64,000 bases of DNA from Streptomyces tubercidicus (GCF_027497495.1 NZ_CP114205.1:3720001-3784000); one strand, 5' to 3'. Positions 18,211-27,792 are shown, counted from the stretch's first letter. Notes: generated by a model from the sequence alone, not told the origin. Numbers and translations: made by a program.

Positions 18211-18540
18211 TCAGGACGGCGAGTTCCCACCCGGCGGGGCCCCGGGCCCGCCCCACGGTGGCGCCCCGGGCCCGCCCGGTGGGGCCCCGCGGAGGGTGGC
18301 CAGGCGTCGGCGGTACTCCTCTTCGTCGATCTCGCCGCGCGCGTATCGCTCCGCGAGAATTTGCTCGGCGCCGGGTCCGCTGGGGGTACCGGGGCGCTCG
18401 CCGCGGGGCGGGCCGGAGCGGCCCAGGGCGCGGACGATCAGTAGCGCGATGACGAAGAGCAGCGCCAGGAAGAGGAACAGGCTGACCGACGTCGCGAGCC
18501 AGGCCCATCCGCCGCCATGGCGGCCGTACCAGCAGAGCAT
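18211..18540 (-). CDS. SHOCT domain membrane protein
   Basis: 109-aa protein with one membrane helix (SVSLFLFLALLFVIALLIV) and a cytoplasmic SHOCT domain (ILAERYARGEIDEEEYRRRL), ending in a Gly/Pro-rich tail. SHOCT is a short oligomerisation module of unknown specific role. The ATG at 18540 follows GGGAGGTGGAGG, clearly better than the upstream alternatives. Confidence 0.85.
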   Translation of the reverse strand: MLCWYGRHGGGWAWLATSVSLFLFLALLFVIALLIVRALGRSGPPRGERPGTPSGPGAEQILAERYARGEIDEEEYRRRLATLRGAPPGGPGAPPWGGPGAPPGGNSPS

Positions 18541-18741
18541 CGACCTCCACCTCCCGCGCGTCGCAGGGTGCGGGCCCGGCGCCGGCGCCCACAGGTGACC
18601 TGGGTTGCACGCCCTTCCATGGTCCCTCCATCCGGGGCGGGGGGCCATGGGCCCGGTGCTCGGGGAGCGGTCCGGGCCCTCTTCGCCCTTCCGCCGGCTC
18701 TCAGGCCGACGCCCCCGTCGGCCCCGTAAGCCGTCGGCCCC

Positions 18742-20421
18742 TCACCCCGTCGCCCCGCCCGAGGCCCCGCCCGACGACGACGAAGCACCCGGCACCGACT
18801 CCCCCTCCTCCTCGTGTTGTACCGCCGCGTCCACCGCCTCCGGGGGCATCGCGAGGCGGACCGCGGTGTAGTGGATGGCCAGACTGAAGACGATCACAAT
18901 GGCCAGGTCCCACCAGTCGGGGAGGGCCTCGGTGCCGCCGTAGCGGCCGAAGCGGGCGATGAGGATCATGCCGATCAGCCAGGGCCAGACCCAGAGGGCG
19001 TTTCGGGCGCGCAGGACGCCGCGTTCGGCGGCCGGGGTGCCGAGGCGGGTGAGGGCGAGGAAGACGAAGCCGAGCAGGGCGGCGATGCCGAGCTTCCAGT
19101 CCGCCTCGTAGCCGGACCAGTAGAAGATCAAGTTGGCGAAGACGAAGCCCAGGGGGGCCATGACCGATCCGGCGGGCAGTCGGTAGGGGCGGTGCCGGGC
19201 GCCGTCGCGTACGCGGAGGGCGTGCAGGGACACCGGTGCGAACGCGTACATGATCGCCGCGGCCGAGGTGACCAGGCCGACCAGCGCCTGCCAGCTGGGG
19301 AACGGCAGGAAGGCGAGCTCGCCGACGACGAAGGCGAGGAGGGTCGACACCACGGGCACCCGGCTGCGGCCGACCTGGGTGAGGGGCCGGGGCAGCACTC
19401 GCTCGCGTCCCATGGCGTAGGAGAGCCGGGCGGCGCCCGCCATGTAGACCAGGCCGGTGCCTGCCGGGGAGATCACGGCGTCGATGTAGAGGATGGTGGC
19501 CAGCCAGCCGGCGCCGACGGCGGTCGCCAGGGTGGCGTAGGGGCCGAAGTTGCCCGCCCCGACGGGGTTGTCCCAGCTGCGGGTCAGGACGGCGGGGTCC
19601 AGGGCGGCGATGAAGGCGATCTGCAGCAGGAGGTAGAGCGCGGTGCCGACGGCCATGGCGACGACCACGGCCCGGGAGATGTCGCGCTGCGGATTGCGGG
19701 CCTCACCGGCGAGCTGGATGGCCTGCTCGAAGCCCAGCAGGGCGAACACCACCCCGGCGGGCAGGGCCGCGAAGACGCCGTGTGTCCCGTGGGGGGCGAA
19801 GCCGCCGCCCGCGGTGAAGTTGGAGGCGTGGAAGGACAGTGTCATCAGGACGATGACGGTCAGCAGCGGGACGGCCGTTTTGAACACGGCGGTGACCGAG
19901 TTGATCCCGGACATCAGCCGGACCCCGAGGACGTTGATGACCGTGAAGAGCATCATGAAGACGGTGCCGATCACCAGGCCGGGGGTGGTGAGGGTGCCGT
20001 TGGGGTTCAGCAGGTCCACCCGGTCGTGGATCCAGCCGATGCGGTCCAGGTAGGAGAGCGTGGCCTCGACCTCGATGGGGGAGATCAGCACCGATCGCAA
20101 CCAGGACATCCAGCCCGCGGTGAAGCCGGTCAGCGGGCCGAAGGCGAAGAACGGGAAGCGGGCGGTGCCGCCGGCGATCGGGTAGGTGGCGCCCAGCTCC
20201 GCGTGGGCCAGCGCGAGCACGGCGAGCATCGCCGCGGCGAGCACCCAGGAGAGCAGCGAGGCCGGGCCGGCGATGACGGCGGTGGTGAGCGCGCCCAGCA
20301 GCCAGCCGGAGCCGATGATCGACCCCAGGGAGAGGAACATCAGCCCCCAGAAGCCGACCGCCCGGCGCAGATGGCGGGCACCGCCCGCGCTCTCACTCCC
20401 CGCTACGGCTGCCTTGCTCAC
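18742..20421 (-). CDS. APC superfamily amino acid permease
   Basis: 559-aa transporter of the amino acid-polyamine-organocation superfamily. About 12 membrane helices are visible. Helix 1 carries the family GSIIGSGWLLG unwound motif; helix 6 has LPAGVVFALLGFEQAIQLAGE, followed by RNPQRDISRA, both typical for binding the substrate alpha-amino group. The GTG at 20421 follows CAGGAG and gives VSKAAVAGSES; the frame to 20511 has no support. The C-terminal tail is Glu/Ser/Gly-rich. The substrate cannot be read. It is monocistronic between the SHOCT gene and the ABC exporter. Confidence 0.9.
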   Translation of the reverse strand: MSKAAVAGSESAGGARHLRRAVGFWGLMFLSLGSIIGSGWLLGALTTAVIAGPASLLSWVLAAAMLAVLALAHAELGATYPIAGGTARFPFFAFGPLTGFTAGWMSWLRSVLISPIEVEATLSYLDRIGWIHDRVDLLNPNGTLTTPGLVIGTVFMMLFTVINVLGVRLMSGINSVTAVFKTAVPLLTVIVLMTLSFHASNFTAGGGFAPHGTHGVFAALPAGVVFALLGFEQAIQLAGEARNPQRDISRAVVVAMAVGTALYLLLQIAFIAALDPAVLTRSWDNPVGAGNFGPYATLATAVGAGWLATILYIDAVISPAGTGLVYMAGAARLSYAMGRERVLPRPLTQVGRSRVPVVSTLLAFVVGELAFLPFPSWQALVGLVTSAAAIMYAFAPVSLHALRVRDGARHRPYRLPAGSVMAPLGFVFANLIFYWSGYEADWKLGIAALLGFVFLALTRLGTPAAERGVLRARNALWVWPWLIGMILIARFGRYGGTEALPDWWDLAIVIVFSLAIHYTAVRLAMPPEAVDAAVQHEEEGESVPGASSSSGGASGGATG

Positions 20422-20690
20422 GCGCGCTCCTGGTTCACCGGGCCGTCTTGGTCCTGGGACGCGCGCTGGCGCTGCCGGCGCGCGGCGCGTCGCCCGTATA
20501 CGGAGAGTCAACGCGTGGTGGCGCGTCAGGTTCCGGTTTGGGCGGTGAGTTCCCTCGTCGGGCCGTGTGGAGCGGGGGCGGGGGGTGCGGGCGCCGTGGG
20601 GTGGTTACGGGGCCGTGGGAGCGTTCGTCGGCGGCTGGCGCTGTGGAGTGACGTGCCTCGCCGGGCAGGCGCGTACGGCCGCCCTGCCGG

Positions 20691-22568
20691 TTACCGCAAG
20701 TGACTGCTGGAGGGCTGGGCGAGGGGGTGGGGAGAGCCGTTGCGGGGCGGCGGGTGGGAGTGGAACAGGGTGGTGTACAGGCCGCCGCGGGCGAGGAGTT
20801 GGGCGTGGGTTCCGGACTCCACCAGGCGTCCTTCGTCCAGGACCAGGATGCGGTCGGCGTCCGTGGCGAGGTCCAGATCGTGGGTGATCACGATGGTGGT
20901 GCGGCCCGCGGCGAGGCGCCGTAGTGGTTCGAGGATGCGCTGGGTGGCCAGAGTGTCCAGGCCGGTGGTGGGCTCGTCGAGGATGAGTACGGGGGCGTCG
21001 CGGAGCATGGCCCGCGCGATCGCGACGCGCTGTAGCTGGCCGCCGGAGAGCCGTGAGGTGCCGGGGGCGATGACGGTGTCGTAGCCGTCGGGGAGGGCGC
21101 TGATGAAGACCTCGGCGTCGGCCGCGCGGGCGGCGCGGACGACATCACCGTGGGTCGCGTCCTCGTGCCCGCAGGCGATGTTCTGCTCCACGGTGTCGTG
21201 CAGGACCAGGGTCTCCTGGGGGAGCAGGGTGATGTTGCGGCGGAGCCTGGCGAGCGGCGTGCGGTTCACGGGGATGCCGTCGAGCCGGATGCTGCCGGCG
21301 TCCGGGTCGTAGAACCTCAGCAGCAGGGCGGCGAGCGTCGACTTGCCCGCCCCGCTGGGCCCGGTGACGACTACGAGTTCCCCGGGCACCGCGCTGAACG
21401 AGAAGTCCTGGAGGACCTCCGTTTCGTTGCCGGGGTAGTGGAAGTGCACCCGGCAGGCTTCCACCGTGCCGACCGCGCGTTTCGGTGCCGGGACGATGTC
21501 GGCGTCGTCCGGTTCGGTGACGGCGGGCCGGGCGTCGAGGATCTCCAGCAGGCGCTCGGATCCGGCGGTCGCTTCGGTGACCGTCAGCCCGAGCTGGCCG
21601 AGGTTGCGGATCGGCGGGTAGAGGTAACCGATGAAGGCGGCGAAGGCCAGCAGCTGCCCGAGCGTCATCCGCCCCGCGGAGATCTCCCATGCGCCCAGGC
21701 CGATGATGGCCAGGACGCAGAGCGTTTCGAGGACCTCGACGATCTGCTCGTAGAACTCGTTGAGGCGGGCGCTGGTCACCGATGCCCGGAACCACCTGCG
21801 GGCCTCACGGTTGAGCCGCTCCTGCTCGTCCTGCTGCCGGTTGTATGCCTGGGTCAGGACGACATTGACCAGCCCTTCCTCGACCACCGAGGTGATCGCG
21901 CCGTCGGCCGCGCGCTCCCGGCGGGAGACCTCCTTGACCCGGCCGGTGAAACGGCGGGTGGCGATCACGAAGAGCGGGGCCAGGGCGAGGGTGACCAGGG
22001 CCATGTCCCAGCGCAGCCAGAACGCGGCACCGGTGTAGAAGATGATGCCGAAGACGGCGGTGGCCGCCTGGACCAGCCCGCTGACCACGAGTGCCTCGAT
22101 GGCGTCGACATCGCCGGTCAGCCGCTCGACCAGGTCACCGCGGCGATTGCGCTGGAAGAAGTGCGGCGGCAGCTTCTGGAGATGGGCGAAGACCCGGGCC
22201 CGCAGCCGCATCACGAAGCGCTCGGCCGTCCAGGCGGCGAGTGAACTGCCCAGGTAGCCCACCACCCCGCCGGCCACGGCCACGCCCAGCCACAGGCCGG
22301 CCGGTCCCCAGAAGGCGCTGACCGAGCCCTTCTGCAGAGCGTGGTCGGTGAGTTCGGCGAAGACCAGGATGGCCACGGTCTCCGAGAGGGCGGCCACGAT
22401 GGCGCTCAGGCAGACGAGGAGGATCCAGCGCCGGTCGCCCCGGGTCAGCGGCCAGAAGCGCCGGACGGATTCCTTGAATCCGACCCGGCGGGTGCGGATC
22501 AGGGCGTCGGCCACCAGGCCGGCCCGCAGGACCCGGTCGGCGCCGGTGCCCGGGGACGGCGCGGCCAT
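20691..22568 (-). CDS. ABC exporter, fused permease and ATPase (ABCB type)
   Basis: Half-transporter that works as a dimer. An N-terminal six-helix ABC membrane domain (from ILLVCLSAIVAALSETVAIL) includes the coupling EEGLVNVVLTQAYNRQQDE region. The C-terminal ATPase has Walker A GPSGAGKSTL, a Q-loop LPQETLV, signature SRLSGGQLQRV, Walker B VLILDEPTTGLD and switch His ITHDLD. The ATG at 22568 starts MAAPSPGTG; the frame is open to an ATG at 22715 but those 49 residues look non-conserved. It lies downstream of the small Gly/Arg/Tyr peptide gene on the same strand, so it could export that product; multidrug or lipid export is equally possible. Confidence 0.88.
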   Translation of the reverse strand: MAAPSPGTGADRVLRAGLVADALIRTRRVGFKESVRRFWPLTRGDRRWILLVCLSAIVAALSETVAILVFAELTDHALQKGSVSAFWGPAGLWLGVAVAGGVVGYLGSSLAAWTAERFVMRLRARVFAHLQKLPPHFFQRNRRGDLVERLTGDVDAIEALVVSGLVQAATAVFGIIFYTGAAFWLRWDMALVTLALAPLFVIATRRFTGRVKEVSRRERAADGAITSVVEEGLVNVVLTQAYNRQQDEQERLNREARRWFRASVTSARLNEFYEQIVEVLETLCVLAIIGLGAWEISAGRMTLGQLLAFAAFIGYLYPPIRNLGQLGLTVTEATAGSERLLEILDARPAVTEPDDADIVPAPKRAVGTVEACRVHFHYPGNETEVLQDFSFSAVPGELVVVTGPSGAGKSTLAALLLRFYDPDAGSIRLDGIPVNRTPLARLRRNITLLPQETLVLHDTVEQNIACGHEDATHGDVVRAARAADAEVFISALPDGYDTVIAPGTSRLSGGQLQRVAIARAMLRDAPVLILDEPTTGLDTLATQRILEPLRRLAAGRTTIVITHDLDLATDADRILVLDEGRLVESGTHAQLLARGGLYTTLFHSHPPPRNGSPHPLAQPSSSHLR

Positions 22569-22827
22569 GGGCCGTGGTCCGTCTGTAGGTCGAGTGGTGT
22601 GGAGGGTCGGCTCGGGCGACAAGGACGAGCCCTGTCCCAGGTGCGGTGCTGCCCCGTTTCGTTGAGGCGACGCTGCACGGCGCTCCGCGCGCCGGCGCGA
22701 GCTGCGAAAGTGCATGGTCGCTACTCATCCCGTTGCGGCGGTCGGCCGGCCGGGGCCCTGAGGGCCCTCAAACCGACGAGGCGGACCCGCGCCGTACGCG
22801 AGCCTGCCTCGGACTCAGGTTTGTGAG

Positions 22828-23010
22828 TCAGTAGCGTCCACGTCCATAGCCACGTCCGTAGCCACGGCCGTAACCGCGTCCGTATCCGCGTCCGTAGCCG
22901 CGTCCCCGGCCGCGTCCCCGGCCGCGTCCGTAGCCGCGTCCGTAGCCGCCGCGGCCGTAGCCGTCGCCGTCACCGTGACGCCTTCTCGGGAAGACATTCC
23001 GGAAGCTCAT
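22828..23010 (-). CDS. Small Gly/Arg/Tyr-repeat peptide
   Basis: 60-aa peptide: leader MSFRNVFPRRRHGDGDG, then ~40 residues built from YGRG/RGRG units ending GRGRY. The ATG follows CTGAGGAGGCAAGA, a near-perfect ribosome site, and ~250 bp of comparatively AT-rich upstream DNA. The repeat is also visible in the DNA as 12-bp units (CGTCCGTAGCCG type). No signal peptide or Cys. It could be an RNA- or surface-binding RG-type protein, or a precursor peptide for the ABC exporter downstream; neither is proven. The clear start signal makes chance coding unlikely. Confidence 0.7.
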   Translation of the reverse strand: MSFRNVFPRRRHGDGDGYGRGGYGRGYGRGRGRGRGRGYGRGYGRGYGRGYGRGYGRGRY

Positions 23011-23285
23011 TCTTGCCTCCTCAGATTGGTTCTTTGTTGCCGAACCGTTACCAGCTCGACAACTCCCAAGCTACGACGCTCACCTGCCTCCAACAAGGGA
23101 AATTGCGTGAAAATTCAGACATAAGCCAAGATTCTTGACGAACCTGACAAAGGGTGCCGAAGCGTCACTCTCCGGATGCCGTGAAGGGAGGACGTGAAGG
23201 GCGAACGCAACAGGCCGGCCGGGCGCCGGTGGCGGACCCGCACTGGGCCCGTCCCGGCGCCGCCGACCGGCACCGTCGCCGCATG

Positions 23286-24482
23286 TCAGGTCGCGCTGAG
23301 CGCCACCGTAGGGTGCAGCCGGGAGGCCCGTACGGCCGGGTAGAGGCCGGCGATGACTCCGATCACCAGGGTGGCGCCCAGGCCGCCGGCCAGTGACCAG
23401 GGCGGCACGACGGCGGTCCATCCCTGGGCGCGGGCGAAGGCGAAGGTGGCGGCGGCACCGAGGGCCGCGCCCGCCAGTCCGCCGAGCGCCGACAACATCA
23501 GTGACTCGGCGAGGAATTGGATCCGGATCGAGCCGCGGGTCGCGCCCAGGGCACGGCGCAGCCCGATCTCCTGGCGGCGCTCCAGTACGGAGACCACCAT
23601 GGTGTTGGCCACGCCCACCCCGCCAACGAGCAGCGCCACCGCACCCAGACCGAGCATCAGCGAGGTCAGCCCCTCGTCGGTGGCGGCCTTGGCGGCGAGG
23701 GCGTCGGAGGGGCGGGAGACCTTTACCGCGTTCTCGTCGCTCGGGTTGACCGTACGGGCCAGGACCTCTCCGACGGCCTCCACCGAGGCGTCCGGCGAAC
23801 GCTCGAAGATGACGCTCGGGTGGCCGTCGAAGCCCAAGTAGCGCTCGGCGGACGGGGATCCGACCAGCGCCGTACGGTCCAGGGTCGGCACCAGCTCGAT
23901 GGGTGCCAGGATTCCGGTGACGGCGTACCAGCGGTCGTTCAGCAGGATCTTGGCACCGGGCGCGGTGATCCCGAGGCGGTCGGCGGCCACCGAGCCCAGT
24001 ACGACGGTGGGCAGTCGTTCACTGGCGCGGTTCAGCCAACTTCCCTGATCCATACGGGCGTTGAGGGTGTCGAGCAGGTCTGTGCGGGCGGCCTGCACGG
24101 TGACACCCGCCGCCATCTCCTCCGGTACGGCATCGCTGCGCCGCACCCGGGCGTCGACCGTGCCGACGGAGGTGGCGTGCTGGACCGGGCCGATCCGCTG
24201 GACCATCGCCACCGCGCTCTTGGGGAGTTTGACGTCCTGGCCCATGGCGTCCTGGCCCGCCTCGGCGGTGAGCAGATTGGTGCCGAGCCGGTCCAGCCGG
24301 TTCATCAGGTCGGCGCGGCTGGAGGTGGACAGCCCGATCACCGCGACCATCGTGGCGATGCCGATCGCGATGCCGAGGGCGGACAGCACGACGCGGGTGC
24401 GGCGGCTGCGCAGGCCCTCGGCGCCGACCCGCAGCACATCGGCCGGGGAGAGCCGGGCCGGGCGGAGTGCGGGGCCGCTCAT
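23286..24482 (-). CDS. MacB-like ABC transporter permease
   Basis: 398-aa permease of the FtsX/MacB class: an N-terminal membrane helix (VVLSALGIAIGIATMVAVIGL), a ~230-residue external MacB core domain, and three C-terminal helices with GGVGVANTMVVSVLERRQEIGLRRALGAT in two blocks, the family signature. Its start overlaps the ATPase stop (ATGA), forming the operon lipoprotein - adaptor - ATPase - permease. It probably exports peptides, lipoproteins or drugs across the membrane by a mechanotransmission cycle. Confidence 0.9.
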   Translation of the reverse strand: MSGPALRPARLSPADVLRVGAEGLRSRRTRVVLSALGIAIGIATMVAVIGLSTSSRADLMNRLDRLGTNLLTAEAGQDAMGQDVKLPKSAVAMVQRIGPVQHATSVGTVDARVRRSDAVPEEMAAGVTVQAARTDLLDTLNARMDQGSWLNRASERLPTVVLGSVAADRLGITAPGAKILLNDRWYAVTGILAPIELVPTLDRTALVGSPSAERYLGFDGHPSVIFERSPDASVEAVGEVLARTVNPSDENAVKVSRPSDALAAKAATDEGLTSLMLGLGAVALLVGGVGVANTMVVSVLERRQEIGLRRALGATRGSIRIQFLAESLMLSALGGLAGAALGAAATFAFARAQGWTAVVPPWSLAGGLGATLVIGVIAGLYPAVRASRLHPTVALSAT

Positions 24483-25234
24483 CGGGTCACCTCCTCGGTG
24501 GGCTCCGCCGGGGAGCCGGGGGCGGCAGGAGCGGCGGGAGAGACAGCTGCGGCCGGTGCGGCGCCGGAGTCGTCGACGATCTCGCCGTCGCGGAAGCGGA
24601 TCCGGCGGGGCAGCGAGTCGGCGATGTCGTTGTCGTGGGTGATGACGCAGACGGTCGTCCCGCCCGCGTGCAGCTCATGGATGAGGTTCATGACCATCTC
24701 GCCGGAGGCGGAGTCCAGCGCACCGGTCGGCTCGTCCGCGAGCAGCAGATCGGGGCCGCCGACCAGCGCGCGGGCGATGGCCACCCGCTGCTTCTCGCCG
24801 CCGGAGAGCTGGTGGGCGAGGTGGCCGATGCGGTGGCCGAGCCCCACTTCCTCCAGGGCCGTACGGGCCCGCGCGCGGCGCTCCCGCAGCCCCGTGCCGC
24901 CGTACAGCAGACCGTCGGCGACATTGTCCTGGGCGCTGCGGCCGGGGGCGAGGTGGAAGTGCTGGAAGACGAAGCCGATGTGCCGGGCGCGGAGCGCGGA
25001 GAGCTGGGCGTCGGACAGTTCACTCACGTCGTACCCGGCCACCCGGACCTCGCCGGAGGTGGCCCGGTCGAGGGTGCCGAGCAGGTTGAGCAGGGTGGAC
25101 TTGCCGGAGCCGGACGGGCCGACGATGGCGGCCAGTTCGCCGCGGTCCACCCGGAGGTCCACGCCCCGCAGCGCGTGCACCCCGCCCGGGTACGACTTGG
25201 TGGCCCCCCGCAGTTCGATCACGGGTGGGGTCAT
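24479..25234 (-). CDS. ABC transporter ATP-binding protein (MacB/LolD type)
   Basis: 251-aa ATPase partner of the permease. Walker A GPSGSGKSTLLNLLG, Q-loop FVFQHFHLAPG, signature HQLSGGEKQRVAIARA, Walker B LLLADEPTGALD and switch His ITHDNDIA are all intact. The Ala/Pro-rich C-terminal tail is variable. It overlaps both neighbours by 4 bp, implying fixed stoichiometry through translational coupling. Confidence 0.93.
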   Translation of the reverse strand: MTPPVIELRGATKSYPGGVHALRGVDLRVDRGELAAIVGPSGSGKSTLLNLLGTLDRATSGEVRVAGYDVSELSDAQLSALRARHIGFVFQHFHLAPGRSAQDNVADGLLYGGTGLRERRARARTALEEVGLGHRIGHLAHQLSGGEKQRVAIARALVGGPDLLLADEPTGALDSASGEMVMNLIHELHAGGTTVCVITHDNDIADSLPRRIRFRDGEIVDDSGAAPAAAVSPAAPAAPGSPAEPTEEVTR

Positions 25235-26334
25235 TGCTCGGCCGCTCCGACCTTCATGCCCTCGGCCAGGCCGGCCCCGCTGACCTCGATCCGGCCGTCG
25301 GCCGTCAGCCCCGTCTCGACCGCCACCATGCGGGTCTTGGAACCCTGGACCAGCTCCAGCCCGTAGCCGCCCTCGCGCAGCGCGACGATCGCCTCGACCG
25401 GCACCGTCAGCACGTCCTTGCGGCTCTCACTGACGAACTTCACACGGAGGGTGCCCTGCCGGTCCTTCTCCTGGATCTTGGTGCCGTCGTCGAGCGTGAT
25501 CTCCACGTTGATGGCATTGGCGGACGAGCCACCGGAGGCGGCGGCCCCGTCCTCACCGGACTCGGATTCCTCGGGGGCCACCACACCGCTGACCTTGCCG
25601 CGCCGGTTGTCCCCGCCAGGCATGGCGATCTCCACCTTGGTGCCCTTGGCGGCCAGCGCCCCGTCGGCCGCTTCCAGCTCGGCCCGGACGACCGGCTTGG
25701 TGGAGGCGACCGTCAGGACCTTGCTGTCCGGGCCGATGCTGTCGGCGAGGGCGGCGTCGGCGGACACCACCCGCACGGGGCCGCGCTGGAAGACCACGTC
25801 CCCCTGGCCGACCTCGCCGTTGGCGGTCACATCGAGGGACTTCTGCCACTGCTTGACGGCGGCCTTGGTCGCCTCGTCATAACGGACGTCCACATACAGT
25901 CCCGCCCCGAATCCCAGGTCGCGGAGGTTGCGCTCCAGCTGGAGGACGTCCGGGCCGCGGGCGCCGACCTTCATCGTGCGGAACATCGGTGTCGCGCCGT
26001 AGAGGAGCGTCACCGGGCGGGCGTCGCGCTCGTACAGGCGCTGTCCGAGCGACACGGTCTTGCCCGATTCGGCGGCCTTGGTGACCGTGCCCTCCACGGG
26101 GGACTTCACCACCCGGCGCTGCGCGTAGTCCAGCCGTCCGTCGACGGTCTTGCTCTGGACCAGATCGGTGCGGGTGATCTCGGTCGTGGTGGGCGGGCCC
26201 TTCGGTGCCCGGCCGTCGGCCGAGGCGTCCTTGCCGGTGCCGGTGTAGATCAGGACCCCCGCGGTCACCGCGGTCACGGTGACCGCGGCGGCCAGTACGA
26301 CGACGCCCCTGGGGCGCTTTCGTTCACGGGTCAC
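25231..26334 (-). CDS. Peptidoglycan-binding HlyD/MacA-like adaptor
   Basis: 367-aa membrane-anchored adaptor. One N-terminal helix (VVVLAAAVTVTAVTAGVLIYTG), a barrel-sandwich region around GTVTKAAESGKTVSLGQRLYE, a peptidoglycan-binding-like domain (VLQLERNLRDLGFGAGLYVD), and a C-terminal beta-barrel with VPVEAIVALREGG and VETGLTADGRIEVSG. The GTG at 26334 overlaps the stop of the lipoprotein gene. In Gram-positives such adaptors sit with MacB permeases in bacteriocin or drug export and resistance. Confidence 0.88.
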   Translation of the reverse strand: MTRERKRPRGVVVLAAAVTVTAVTAGVLIYTGTGKDASADGRAPKGPPTTTEITRTDLVQSKTVDGRLDYAQRRVVKSPVEGTVTKAAESGKTVSLGQRLYERDARPVTLLYGATPMFRTMKVGARGPDVLQLERNLRDLGFGAGLYVDVRYDEATKAAVKQWQKSLDVTANGEVGQGDVVFQRGPVRVVSADAALADSIGPDSKVLTVASTKPVVRAELEAADGALAAKGTKVEIAMPGGDNRRGKVSGVVAPEESESGEDGAAASGGSSANAINVEITLDDGTKIQEKDRQGTLRVKFVSESRKDVLTVPVEAIVALREGGYGLELVQGSKTRMVAVETGLTADGRIEVSGAGLAEGMKVGAAEQ

Positions 26335-26966
26335 TGCATGCCGTCCAGGCCGTCGAGGAGCTTGTCCTTGCATGCCTGGCGGGCCTGCTTGTAGGCGGAC
26401 GACTCACGGTCGGTATCCGGCGCGGTGGGGTTCGTGTCGCTGCCGCCGGGGATGACGTTGCCGTCCTGCAGCTTCGGGTTGCTGAACTTCGAGACGCCGT
26501 TGGCGCGCATGCACTTGGCGTGCGCGAGCATCGACTCGTAGTCCTTCTGCGTGTCGCGGGGCGGCTCCAGCTGCATGGCCTTCTGCATCTCGGGCGCACA
26601 CGCCCCGTCCCGGCCGCCCTTGGCGACGTCGTTGCCCTTCTCCTCCTGGAGCGCGTCGATCTTCGTCCAGTCGAGATAGCCGCTCAGCTTGGGGTCGGGG
26701 TAGTCCTTGGTGATCTTCTTGCGCATGCACTGGACGAACTTCATCTGCGCGTCATAGAAAGCGCTCTTGCCCTTGGCCGCACCGCCCTTGGCCGCGGCGG
26801 CGCCGTCCTTGCTCTGGTCGGTGGAGGGCGCATTGCTGACCGAGGCGACGCCTCCGCCGGACGAGTCGGCAGCGCCGCCGCAGGCGGTGGTCAGGGCCAG
26901 GGCGGGCACGGCGACCAGCAGCGCGAGGCGTGCGGCACGGGAGCGGGAGCGAGTCTTCTGCGTCAT
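26331..26966 (-). CDS. Lipoprotein of the MacAB-like export operon
   Basis: 211-aa lipoprotein: signal MTQKTRSRSRAARLALLVAV, lipobox region ALTTAC. The mature part has Cys residues spaced in helical segments (MKFVQCMRKK; GACAPEMQK; AHAKCMRANGV; ARQACKDKL), suggesting two disulfides. Homologues are seen as first gene of similar actinobacterial operons (recalled, not checked). It may capture the exported or sensed molecule. The ATG at 26966 has only a weak ribosome site. Confidence 0.8.
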   Translation of the reverse strand: MTQKTRSRSRAARLALLVAVPALALTTACGGAADSSGGGVASVSNAPSTDQSKDGAAAAKGGAAKGKSAFYDAQMKFVQCMRKKITKDYPDPKLSGYLDWTKIDALQEEKGNDVAKGGRDGACAPEMQKAMQLEPPRDTQKDYESMLAHAKCMRANGVSKFSNPKLQDGNVIPGGSDTNPTAPDTDRESSAYKQARQACKDKLLDGLDGMQ

Positions 26967-27085
26967 GCCGCCCAATGTCGGGGACGTGCTTCATGGCCGC
27001 TCCATGGCCGCATGATGAGAACGTAACAATGCCCCCGGGCCGCTTTTCGCCCTGTGGATAACTCCTGAGCTGCACAGACCTCGCC

Positions 27086-27091
27086 CATAAT
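27086..27091 (+). promoter_or_regulatory. Possible -10 box for a leaderless response-regulator mRNA
   Basis: CATAAT lies 7 bases before the ATG at 27099, the spacing expected for a transcript starting at the A of ATG. No ribosome binding site precedes the ATG. A -35 is not obvious. Confidence 0.4.
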
Positions 27092-27098
27092 CGACCCC

Positions 27099-27785
27099 AT
27101 GCCGCATGTGCTGTTGATCGAGGACGACATGTCCGTCCGGGACGGAATGGAGCTGGTGCTGCGTCGGCACGGCCATGAGGTCGACGCCGTCGCCACCGGT
27201 GAGGCCGGCCTGGAGCTGCTGGCCCGCCCGCAGGGCGGCGGCATCGAGATCGCGGTGGTCGACCTGATGCTGCCCGGTATCGACGGCTTCGAGGTCTGCC
27301 GCCGGATCCGCGCCCGGAGCCAGTTGCCGATCATCATGCTCACCTCGCGCGGTGACGACCTGGACGTGGTCAGCGGGCTGGAGGCGGGCGCCGACGACTA
27401 TGTGGTCAAGCCGGTCACGGGCCGGGTGCTGGAGGCCCGTATCCGGGCGGCGCTGCGACGGTCCGGCCCGGCCACCCGTACGGCCAGCGACGACTTCGCC
27501 GGACTCGTCATCGACCGGGCCGGTCTGACCGTCACCAAGCGCGGCAGCACCGTCCCTCTCCCGCCGACCGAGCTGCGGCTGCTGCTGGAGCTGTCGGCCT
27601 CCCCCGGCCGGGTCTTCAGCCGCGAACAGCTCCTCGAAAGCGTCTGGGACCACGACTTCCTGGGCGACTCCCGGCTGGTGGACGCGGCGGTCGGGCGGCT
27701 GCGCGCCAAGCTGGAGGACCTCCCCGCCAAGCCGCGCTACATCCAGACGGTGCGCGGCTTCGGCTATCGCTTCGGGCCGCTGTGA
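27099..27785 (+). CDS. OmpR/PhoB-type response regulator
   Basis: 228-aa regulator. Receiver domain with acidic pocket EDD (residues 8-10), phospho-acceptor Asp55 (VVDLMLPG) and conserved Lys in VVKPVTG. The C-terminal winged helix includes LPPTELRLLLELSASPGRVFSREQLLESVW in two parts and VRGFGYRFG. It is paired with the histidine kinase 7 bp downstream and divergent from the MacAB-like operon, which it probably controls, as in antibiotic-sensing loci. Confidence 0.95.
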   Translation: MPHVLLIEDDMSVRDGMELVLRRHGHEVDAVATGEAGLELLARPQGGGIEIAVVDLMLPGIDGFEVCRRIRARSQLPIIMLTSRGDDLDVVSGLEAGADDYVVKPVTGRVLEARIRAALRRSGPATRTASDDFAGLVIDRAGLTVTKRGSTVPLPPTELRLLLELSASPGRVFSREQLLESVWDHDFLGDSRLVDAAVGRLRAKLEDLPAKPRYIQTVRGFGYRFGPL

Positions 27786-27792
27786 GCGCGCG

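Noticed and set aside
22815..22997. Second frame through the 12-bp repeats of the Gly/Arg/Tyr peptide gene (Ala/Thr/Asp-rich)
   Set aside because: No ribosome site of its own; the other frame has a near-perfect one.
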